A DNA stretch of 64,000 bases from contig OW568865.1 of assembly GCA_938743325.2 (NCBI GenBank), positions 744,001 to 808,000 of the forward strand, given 5' to 3'. The position numbers and the translations under genes were made by a program. The notes below the pieces were generated by a model. It had not been told where the DNA came from. It made no database searches and worked only from the letters and a program-made list of their open reading frames with translations. Source of the stretch: Pycnococcus provasolii (taxonomy: Eukaryota; Chlorophyta; Pseudoscourfieldiophyceae; Pseudoscourfieldiales; Pycnococcaceae). Each line of letters opens with the position of its first letter. The first letter of the stretch is position 1. Shown one piece after another: positions 57,259 through 64,000 of the stretch.

Positions 57259-57882
57259 ATGGCGTATCTTCCCGGTGTGGGGGGACGACACGCGGGTGGT
57301 CGGTTGCGGTATTCAAGCGCACCACACCCGCATGGCCCGACGCGTTTGTCGACACGCACACGCTCGCCGCACACGAAGGCGGTCAACTACCACGAAGAGT
57401 CAGACGTCGCGCGATTCTGGCGTCTGTGGACGGGCAACGCGCACTGCAGAAACGTCGTGACGAGCTCGCCGAAAGACTCGCTCTTTCGAAAACCCAAGGA
57501 GCTCGAGAAGAAGCTCGTACAGCTGCGGCGTGTCCTGCCGGCAAAGGAACTTGACATTCCCATGATTTGTGCAAGAGATCCGAGAATCCTCGAGCTTTCG
57601 ACCAGGGAAGTCGTTGCCGCTTTCGTTCGCGTTCGCTTCGCACTGGGCGATCCGCCGCTATGCTGCAACGTGTGTACGATGTTAACCTTAGGGCCGAGCC
57701 TATTGCTATGTGACGCGGCGGAGCTAAGAACTCAAGCGTGGAAGGTTGTGGAATCCGTCGGCGACGTGGAGTCGGCGCGTACGTTGCTTGAGTCGAATCC
57801 CATGAGCTTGATGAGCGACGGCGAGGAGTATGCGGGTGGGAGTCGCGGTAAGCAGTACAACCGGGCTGTTGTGTACCAATAG
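57259..57882 (+). CDS. Hypothetical protein, mTERF-like helical C-terminus; 5' part uncertain
   Basis: The frame with the best C-terminus starts at ATG 57259 (MAYLPGVGG) and gives 207 residues. From about 57480 on it reads as regular short helices (LEKKLVQLRRVLPAKELDIP, CARDPRILELSTREVVAAF, LLESNPMSLM), similar in style to mTERF or related algal organelle RNA-binding repeats. Upstream of about 57500, however, a second frame starting at ATG 57219 looks more protein-like (LQKRRDELAERLALSKTQGA). Either an intron or a frameshift near 57490-57550 may join them, or the two are unrelated. Function not assigned. Confidence 0.5.
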   Translation: MAYLPGVGGRHAGGRLRYSSAPHPHGPTRLSTRTRSPHTKAVNYHEESDVARFWRLWTGNAHCRNVVTSSPKDSLFRKPKELEKKLVQLRRVLPAKELDIPMICARDPRILELSTREVVAAFVRVRFALGDPPLCCNVCTMLTLGPSLLLCDAAELRTQAWKVVESVGDVESARTLLESNPMSLMSDGEEYAGGSRGKQYNRAVVYQ

Positions 57883-57971
57883 TATTCATGAGTGAAAAAT
57901 TTTTATCTATTCTTTTTTATCATATTTTTTTTTTACCGTTCATGGTGCAACAAGTCCGTGCCATATCCTTT

Positions 57972-58328
57972 CTACAACACCTCCACCTCATCTTCCGCGA
58001 GGTGCGCGATGACCTTGACGTCTGCGCCGTCGTTGTTGATGACGAACTTGCACCTGAGCGGCATCGTCGCGTTCGTCGGCTGGTCCTTGTGTACGGACAC
58101 GTCCTTCACGACTTCCCCCTCCTGTCCCTTGAGCGAGTAGTCTCCCAGTCTTGCGACGTGGCTTATGGTGACGTCCGCCGTCACCTTCACTTTCGTACCT
58201 TCTGGCACGGGCGACGCGACGGATGCCACAGTCACACGACTACTGCGTATTGAGCAAGAAGAAGGACGAGGAGCATGAAGAGCGCGCCTCCCACAAGCCG
58301 CCTTGGGTAAGCGTGAAGAGGCGAGCAT
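57972..58328 (-). CDS. FTRV: Ferredoxin-thioredoxin reductase, variable (A) subunit
   Basis: 118 residues. The first about 38 form a Ser/Arg/Ala-rich plastid transit peptide (MLASSRLPKAACGRR). The rest is the small SH3-like barrel of FTR-V: GTKVKVTADVTISHVARLG, then KGQEGEVVKDVSVHK and the end VKVIAHLAEDEVEVL. FTR-V partners the 4Fe-4S catalytic subunit (not in the window) and passes electrons from photosystem-I-reduced ferredoxin to thioredoxins in the stroma. Length is close to other green FTR-V precursors. This protein alone shows that the organism is photosynthetic. Confidence 0.93.
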   Translation of the reverse strand: MLASSRLPKAACGRRALHAPRPSSCSIRSSRVTVASVASPVPEGTKVKVTADVTISHVARLGDYSLKGQEGEVVKDVSVHKDQPTNATMPLRCKFVINNDGADVKVIAHLAEDEVEVL

Positions 58329-59080
58329 GACCGAGCGACGTGGACCTTACGTATGGTCCAGAGGCGAGGGGAGATATGGGGAAGGTTTTGAGGCGGAGGG
58401 GGGCACCACTCTCAAGGCGATAACAGGGATAAGATGGAGGCACACTCATCATCAAGAATGCCCCTTCCGTGCCTCCTTCCTTCCCGAAGTCCTGGCGGGT
58501 TAGGGCTAGGGTTAGGGTTAGGGTTACCTGTTAGGGTTAGGGTTCGGGTTCGGGTGCTTGCCCGAACAAGCACCGTGCAGGCGTCTGATCACCGACCACA
58601 GGACCCCTCCTTTGGAACCGCGGCTGGCAGGCTGGCCGCTCCTCGCCCCCCTCCGCAACGTGCAGCAGTGCTCCCCCTCTAGCTAGCTAGGGTAGGTGGC
58701 GGCCTGGCTCAGTTTACCTGCTCAGATTGGGAGGAGGGACGGAGCTTTTTCTTCTTGCCGTGATGAGGAGGAGGAGGAGGGGGAGGACCGGAGACGAATT
58801 GTTTTGTTTTCCTCAGGGGACAGATGGTCGGGACATCGCTCCTCGCTGAGGCCTGAAGAGGACTGGCCGCTTCTACTGGCCGCTAAGAATAAGTTACCCC
58901 TGGCAGCCTGGGAATCCCCCATCCGAATCAAGCAGACGTCTAGCAGGGCAAGAGCACGGGAAGAGAACCAGACGGGAAGGGGAACCCCTTCTTTGTTTGG
59001 TGTGGGATCCGAAACCGCAACCGCAACTTAAGGTACCAGTACAGGTTAGTACTTACTCCCTTAAGGTGCGGTGTGTCAGT
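58329..59080. other. Divergent promoter region (FTRV / DUF4795-like gene)
   Basis: 752 bp without a recognised gene. Holds the TTAGGG array at 58499-58553, a GGAGGAGGAGG run at about 58767-58785 and, near the DUF4795-like start, GGTTAGTACTTACTCCCTTAAG. Open frames here are short and Ser/Arg-rich. Confidence 0.5.
58499..58553. promoter_or_regulatory. Interstitial TTAGGG array
   Basis: About eight units: TTAGGGCTAGGGTTAGGGTT, then after a 4-base break TTAGGGTTAGGGTTCGGGTT. About 170 bp upstream of the FTRV start and 530 bp upstream of the DUF4795-like start. Confidence 0.7.
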
Positions 59081-61756
59081 ATGCCGGCGGCGTCGAACCT
59101 CACCTCTCCGTCCGGGGGACGGCGATCGCCGGAGACGCCGGACGGAACGATGCTCGAACCGTCGTCGTTCAAGGTGCAGCAAGTCTCCGTCGTGTCCACC
59201 GTCGACTTCGAGGGACTGCTCGACGTCTTGCAGGTTATGAAGAAAGGATGGAGAGACCTCAAAAATAGAGTTGCTGAATTAGCAGACAAAAACGCAAACT
59301 TGGAGGCGCAGCTGGCAAGCCTCGCAAGCCAAAAGCCAACGCCAGTGCCAGTGCCAGTGCCGATAGAACCTGCACCTGCACCTGCACCGCCGCCACCGCA
59401 GTCTGTTGTGCAGAACGTGCAGAACACGACGCAGGTGATTGAAAAGGCTGACACGTCGGCACTCGAGGCAAGAGTTGCTGCGCTGGAAAGGGCTGTCGAC
59501 CAAGCCGCGCAAGAGGCAAGTGCGGCAAATACGCGTGCCGACGACGCAAACACGCGTGCCGACGATGCGTTGACACGCGCGAATGCCGCGCAGACCACGC
59601 TCGATGCGCTCGCGCGCGACGTCGAGGACTTGCGTGGCCTTGTCAGCGGCCTGCTCGACAAGCAGAAGGATACGCTGAACGACCCCAACGCAAGCGCAGA
59701 TGAACGTCTAGATGCGATGAGCGCGTTGCTTGCGGAGCTCCGCGCTCTCGTTGAAAGCGCAGCACGTGACGCGAAGGAGAGCCTCGCCAAGGCGAACAAC
59801 CTTGAAACTGTCACCGGAGAACTGTCGCAGGATGCCGCGGAACTGAAGAGTACCACGTCGACGATGAACGATCGTCTCGCAAACACTGAGAGTGAAATTC
59901 GTACGACGATTCCTTCCCTGCGTTCCGACTGCAAGATGGCTGCCGACGTGGCGAAGAGCACCGCGAAAGATCACGCCGAGTTCAAGGCGGAACAGGAGGC
60001 GAATGTTGACATGATGAAGCAGAGTATCGGCGACCTCGCTAGTCGTGTGGAAGCTCTTGAGCAAGACATGAAAGAGGCGGTGAAGTTGCCGCAATTCGAC
60101 GAATCCACCGCAAAGCTGCAGGAGCAAATATCTGACCTTGCGAAGCTGTTGAATGCCCTTGCAAATCGGGAACCCACAGTGGTGGTGCAGCCAAAGGAGC
60201 AGGAATCGCCGCCGATTTCACCGATTGCGCCGACGAAGGTATTCGCGGACAAGGTGCCGTATGACGACAGCCACATTACCAAGGATCTTTCGTCGCTTGC
60301 GAAGCGCATGGAGGCAGCCGAGCGCGAGCTCCACGACCATCTCGAGCGCATTCGACGCGGCGACGCCACGGACATGGACCTCGACAAGCGCATCGCCACG
60401 CTCGAAATGCTTGATATTCGTGCCAAACTGCGTGACATGGATAATCGCATGACCGCACTTGAGAATAGCGACAGGCCATCCCAGCCAGCTCCGATTCACG
60501 CACCCAAGCCAATCGCCGCGGCAGATATCGATCACGAGCACGATGACCTGAACAAGCGCATCGCGGCGCTCGAGTCGCAGCTTGAAGCACTTCAGGCGGT
60601 GCGAGCGAGCCTATCCGACGTGCAGAGCAGGCTTGCACGCGCTGAGTCTGAGCTGCAGGATGTGGGTTCAGAGCTAGGCGCAACGCGTGGCGACATGTCG
60701 AAGCTGCGAAAACGCCTGGAGAAGCTCCTTGCGCGCGTGGAAGCGCTGGAGGGCAGACTGCACCTTGACGATACGTCGCTGAGCAACCTTCACGCTGAGT
60801 CGAGCATGCTCACAGGACGCTGCCTGAGTTGCGACAGGCCATTGCCTGACGGAGTCAGGACGGAGGTCGCGCCGTGGGTTCCGCGGCAGAGAATGCCACG
60901 TGGTTTTGTTCGCGTGGACGATCCAGATAAGGTGGACATGTACGGGGAACGCGCGGACGTGCGTGACCCGCCGCCGTCATACGTGGATACGTACGACGCA
61001 CCCCGTGCAATATCGCCCCCGTCGCACCGCAAGTCAGCCGCGCTTTTGCCTGGAGTGAACCCCGTGAGATCATCGCTCGACAGCGCAGAGCTTATTCGGC
61101 ATGCGGGAACGTCGACGTCGACGAGCAGCTTAGGCACATCACCTCGAGGAGACAGCGCACTGTTCGGCGCTACAGCGCCTCCTTCGAAGGTGCACTCGTC
61201 CACGCCAACACACTGGTTCGCGAACTCGTCGACTCCGGATGTGCACCTCAACAGGACGGCTGGCCCGAGTGAGTATGGGCGTCCCAACACCAGCGATCCA
61301 GCAATGAGCCCACGCCGCAAGCCGCCGATATCCGTGGACGAGTCCGACATTGAGGCTGCGAGAGCGCGGCTGAAGTCCGCGGGTCAGGCGAGTCCGCGCG
61401 TGGATAAAGGTGCGAGCGGCGGATCGTTCGCGCCGTACAACTACACGCCGTACAGCCGATCCCAGAAGCGTGCTTACGGTGTGCCCGGTCATGGGTACGT
61501 TACGCATCGAGGTGTTTTGGCCGTGAATAACCCATACACCTCAGCTCTTGCAGCGAGTCAGAGCGTGCCGGGAGGGCTGTCGAACAGCCCCTCAGCCGGG
61601 CTCGTGTCACCACGGGTACCGGACTCGCGTGCCTCCCCTCGTGGTGGAGCTCAGCATGTGACAACGAAGTATCACAGCACGTATGGCGGTGGACGTCGCG
61701 ATCCTGGGTCCGTTACCCCTCGCAACGCACCTTCGCAGACGCGCAATATCGAATGA
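59081..61756 (+). CDS. Coiled-coil protein with DUF4795/QRICH2-like end (probable ciliary protein)
   Basis: 891 residues from the first ATG (MPAASNLTSP). Residues about 40-90 form a first coiled coil (LQVMKKGWRDLKNRVAELAD). Then come a Pro/Val/Ala linker, long heptad coils (about 125-370 and 415-575) with two tandem NTRADDA repeats, and the short zinc-ribbon-like CLSCDRPLPDG with C581 and C584. The coil plus CxxCDRP matches my recollection of DUF4795 in QRICH2, a sperm/cilium protein. The last 300 residues are Ser/Pro/Arg-rich and disordered, containing YVDTYDAPRA and SPRGGAQH. A TGTAA motif follows the stop at 61792-61796. Ciliary role is inferred. Confidence 0.8.
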   Translation: MPAASNLTSPSGGRRSPETPDGTMLEPSSFKVQQVSVVSTVDFEGLLDVLQVMKKGWRDLKNRVAELADKNANLEAQLASLASQKPTPVPVPVPIEPAPAPAPPPPQSVVQNVQNTTQVIEKADTSALEARVAALERAVDQAAQEASAANTRADDANTRADDALTRANAAQTTLDALARDVEDLRGLVSGLLDKQKDTLNDPNASADERLDAMSALLAELRALVESAARDAKESLAKANNLETVTGELSQDAAELKSTTSTMNDRLANTESEIRTTIPSLRSDCKMAADVAKSTAKDHAEFKAEQEANVDMMKQSIGDLASRVEALEQDMKEAVKLPQFDESTAKLQEQISDLAKLLNALANREPTVVVQPKEQESPPISPIAPTKVFADKVPYDDSHITKDLSSLAKRMEAAERELHDHLERIRRGDATDMDLDKRIATLEMLDIRAKLRDMDNRMTALENSDRPSQPAPIHAPKPIAAADIDHEHDDLNKRIAALESQLEALQAVRASLSDVQSRLARAESELQDVGSELGATRGDMSKLRKRLEKLLARVEALEGRLHLDDTSLSNLHAESSMLTGRCLSCDRPLPDGVRTEVAPWVPRQRMPRGFVRVDDPDKVDMYGERADVRDPPPSYVDTYDAPRAISPPSHRKSAALLPGVNPVRSSLDSAELIRHAGTSTSTSSLGTSPRGDSALFGATAPPSKVHSSTPTHWFANSSTPDVHLNRTAGPSEYGRPNTSDPAMSPRRKPPISVDESDIEAARARLKSAGQASPRVDKGASGGSFAPYNYTPYSRSQKRAYGVPGHGYVTHRGVLAVNNPYTSALAASQSVPGGLSNSPSAGLVSPRVPDSRASPRGGAQHVTTKYHSTYGGGRRDPGSVTPRNAPSQTRNIE

Positions 61757-61910
61757 CGAGGACTTTTTTTCTCTCATAGTTTTGACAGACGTGTAATAAG
61801 TTCTTGATTGTTTTTATTCGTTGTTATTGTGAGTTATCGGGTGGTATGTCCTTCGTTTTTGTTTTTGGTCAGATATGTTCTAAAAGAATTTTATTAAACT
61901 TTTCTGCTCT

Positions 61911-63545
61911 TTAAGCAACCATGATGCGATCGTCAATCTTCAGCACCATCCGCACTGTCTCAGTTGCCAATCCAATCGCGCTCGAGGTAACCAGGAGCGG
62001 TTGCAGGACCTTCTCTTCCAGAATGTCCGTGATGGTTCCTTTCCTGACGTTGATACCCGCCGTTTTCATGCCCTTGGCATGCATCGCACGCAGCTCCGTG
62101 ACGATCTGGATGGGGTGCAATCCCGCATTTTCCGCGAGCGTGTATGGCACAACCTCGAGCGCCTCAGCATAAGCCTTGACGCAGTAGCTCTGCATGCCAA
62201 GAAGCTCGCTGCTCCACTGCCGAAGGCGTTGGCTGATCTCAATCTCTGGGGCGCCTCCGCCGGCAAGGAGGAATCGCTTCTGAACGAGACAGCGGATGAC
62301 GCACAGCGCGTCATGCAGCGAGCGCTCAGCCTCGTCGGCGATGAGCTTGTTCGACCCGCGCACGAGCACCGTCGCGGTGCTTCCCATGTTCTCGATTCCG
62401 GTAATCTTCGTCACCGAGCCTCCGCCACCCAGCGTCGTTTCCGCGACGAGCTTGGCGTGACCAAGCTTGTCCGGCGTGAGCTGGTCGACGTGCGCGACGG
62501 GACGACAGTTGAGCGTCTTGGACACAAACTCGATCTCGTCGCGCTCGACGTCCTTGATCACGAGGATCTTCGCCTTGGCAAGGTAGTGCAGGCTGAGCTC
62601 CGTCGTCGCGTCGCGGAGGATGGACTTCTGGATGAGCAGCACGTTGCACCCGCTCGCCTTGATCTTCTTCACCAGGCCGAGGATGTAGTTGCGCTCCTCC
62701 TTGAGAATGCGGTCCATCGCGGCATAGTCGCTGACGATGACGTTATTCTCGAGGTCGGTCTTCGGGGGGGAGACGCAGAACTGGATTAGCGCGATCTTCG
62801 CGTTCTCGACGCGCGACAGGCCGTTGGCCGTCTTGCTCACCTTCTGCGTGAACACGAGTCCGTCCACCATCTCGGTGTCGTCGATCGTCCCTCCCACTTT
62901 GGTAACGACTCGGATGTCGCGCAGATCGCAGTGCGACTTCATGTGGTCGGACACCTTGAGGACGGAGTCGACGGCGATGGGAGCGAGTAAGCTTGCGTGC
63001 TGGGACACAACCTTGCTTCCGAGCGATGTGGTGGCGGCAGCGATGAGACTGTTTCGGTCGGTGAGGTCGACGGGTATGCCAAGCTCATTCTCGAGGATTT
63101 CCTGCGCCTTGTTGGCTGCGGCGTTCATGGCGTCGCTGATGACGGTGGGGTGCACGCCCCTCTGAATGAGCTCGAGGCACTTTTTGAGGATCGATCCGCA
63201 CAGCACGACGACGGACGTCGTTCCGTCGCCGGCGACGACATCCTGGCTGTGGCTGAGATCGACGAGCATCTTCGCCGCGGGGTGTTCGAGGTTCATCTTC
63301 TTGAGGATCGTCGCACCGTCGTTCGTGATGATCACCTCGCCGTTGGGTGCCGCTACCATCTTGTCCATGCCACGCGGTCCCAAGGAAGTGCGTACTGCAT
63401 CAGCGACGGCTTTTGCGGCTTCCATGTTGGAGGTGCGCACGTCCGCCTTTATTTTGGTGTCGCGGTACGTCTCACCTTTCTTTCCTCCGAGGGATCCCAT
63501 GGCGGGCGCCTTGGATGGCGCGACGGGGGCAGGGGCGGCAGCCAT
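61911..63545 (-). CDS. CCT4: Cytosolic chaperonin CCT/TRiC subunit delta
   Basis: 544 residues from ATG 63545 ([10 protein letters not shown]); animal CCT4 has about 540. The frame is open to 63659, but that upstream part is Arg/Pro-rich and not family-like. Group II chaperonin marks: [36 protein letters not shown] (ATP site) and [14 protein letters not shown]. The segment [18 protein letters not shown] followed by [15 protein letters not shown] and PVAHVDQ identifies the delta subunit. It is one of eight subunits of the ring that folds actin, tubulin and many WD40 proteins in the cytosol; CCT subunits also help assemble the BBSome. Confidence 0.96.
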   Translation of the reverse strand: MAAAPAPVAPSKAPAMGSLGGKKGETYRDTKIKADVRTSNMEAAKAVADAVRTSLGPRGMDKMVAAPNGEVIITNDGATILKKMNLEHPAAKMLVDLSHSQDVVAGDGTTSVVVLCGSILKKCLELIQRGVHPTVISDAMNAAANKAQEILENELGIPVDLTDRNSLIAAATTSLGSKVVSQHASLLAPIAVDSVLKVSDHMKSHCDLRDIRVVTKVGGTIDDTEMVDGLVFTQKVSKTANGLSRVENAKIALIQFCVSPPKTDLENNVIVSDYAAMDRILKEERNYILGLVKKIKASGCNVLLIQKSILRDATTELSLHYLAKAKILVIKDVERDEIEFVSKTLNCRPVAHVDQLTPDKLGHAKLVAETTLGGGGSVTKITGIENMGSTATVLVRGSNKLIADEAERSLHDALCVIRCLVQKRFLLAGGGAPEIEISQRLRQWSSELLGMQSYCVKAYAEALEVVPYTLAENAGLHPIQIVTELRAMHAKGMKTAGINVRKGTITDILEEKVLQPLLVTSSAIGLATETVRMVLKIDDRIMVA

Positions 63546-64000
63546 GACGGACGGCGCGAGGGCGAGTGTGCTGGAAGGGAAGGTTGGTGCCGGGGCCCGG
63601 GGGGGGGAGGGAGAAAGGGAACAACGCACGCGGCACATTCGCACTAACCTTAACTTCACATAAGGTTAGGAGAACTGCACTGTGCTATCAGCTATGCGCG
63701 GGGCCCGGGGGCAAAACCTAATATGTAACCCAATATTGGTGTGCCGTGGTTGATTTTTCGCTTCGATTTTCAGGATTTTGTTTGGGACTTTGGGCGCGGG
63801 GGTTTCATGTTAGGGTTTACGATAAAGTTTAGGGGTTTCGTTCTTGGGTTCGGATACACCTTTCGGATACCCTTGGGCCTTGGGGTATGGTACAGTAAAC
63901 TTTACACCTAACGAAAGGCGCAAGGGGCAGGTGTACCACGTGACAACACGTTACAGTAGGACACTTCACCTAAGTTTAACCTACAGTAGGTAGTTGGACC
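63546..64000. other. 5' flank of CCT4 and window edge
   Basis: 455 bp without a recognised gene. A G-run lies at 63600-63608, degenerate telomere-like motifs (TTAGGGTTTAC, TTTAGGGGTT) at 63810-63836, and several TACAGTA motifs at 63887-63990. Confidence 0.5.

Noticed and set aside
1-64000. tRNA, rRNA or other structured RNA genes
   Set aside because: I searched by eye for T-loop-like GGTTCGANTCC and found no convincing cloverleaf; this is a weak negative.

Overview
The window looks like nuclear DNA from a small, probably flagellated green alga of prasinophyte type. Three things point there: plastid and plant-type genes (a pseudo-response regulator with a CCT domain, two ELIP-family light-stress proteins, the variable subunit of ferredoxin-thioredoxin reductase, plant-like HPPD); ciliary genes (BBS2, BBS9, a DUF4795/QRICH2-like coiled coil, a giant Sfi1-like protein); and the motif TGTAA, the chlorophyte poly(A) signal, just after many stop codons. 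Genes are dense, alternate between strands and are mostly single open exons. One intron, in BBS9, is clearly visible. The species assignment is inference.

Layout. 1-1.3 kb: end of a long-chain acyl-CoA synthetase. 1.4-3.1 kb: composite retrotransposon fossil (Ty3/gypsy chromovirus tail, Ty1/copia RNase H fragment, 181-bp direct repeats). 4-6.2 kb: TOC1/PRR-like clock regulator. 6.4-12.3 kb: an unknown protein, a hotdog thioesterase and an SDS22-like LRR protein. 12.6-29 kb: one 16.4-kb open frame for a 5,454-residue Sfi1-like centrin-binding protein with about 160 repeats in two nested arrays. 29.6-38.8 kb: TPR/armadillo protein, BBS2, HPPD, TMCO1. 39.1-41.1 kb: two protein-identical ELIP genes head to head. 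41.2-45.8 kb: a 70-residue protein, a SANT-like nuclear protein, a small membrane protein and a GH27 alpha-galactosidase. 46.2-47.8 kb: a young, internally deleted Ty1/copia element with identical LTRs and a 5-bp target duplication. 47.9-53.2 kb: LDAH-like hydrolase, a His-rich secreted protein, BBS9. 54.2-63.5 kb: unknown protein, threonine aldolase, uncertain small gene, FTR variable subunit, DUF4795-like coiled coil, CCT delta.

Themes. (1) Cilium, basal body and contractile fibre: the Sfi1-like giant, BBS2, BBS9, the DUF4795-like protein and possibly the LRR protein. (2) Plastid and light: PRR, two ELIPs, FTR-V, and HPPD (tocopherol/plastoquinone precursor supply). (3) Folding and lipid housekeeping: CCT delta, the TPR/ARM protein, LACS, thioesterase, LDAH. 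A genome-level feature is short interstitial TTAGGG arrays in most intergenic promoter regions, typically 50-450 bp upstream of start codons and often between divergent genes.

The most striking object is the Sfi1-like giant. Its repeats form higher-order units of exactly 300, 432 and 564 residues, which differ by 132 residues (four Sfi1 repeats), followed by a separate array of four 193-residue units. Large Sfi1-like proteins with supramotifs are known from contractile centrin networks of ciliates. A longer version here could be a scaffold for a centrin fibre such as a rhizoplast.
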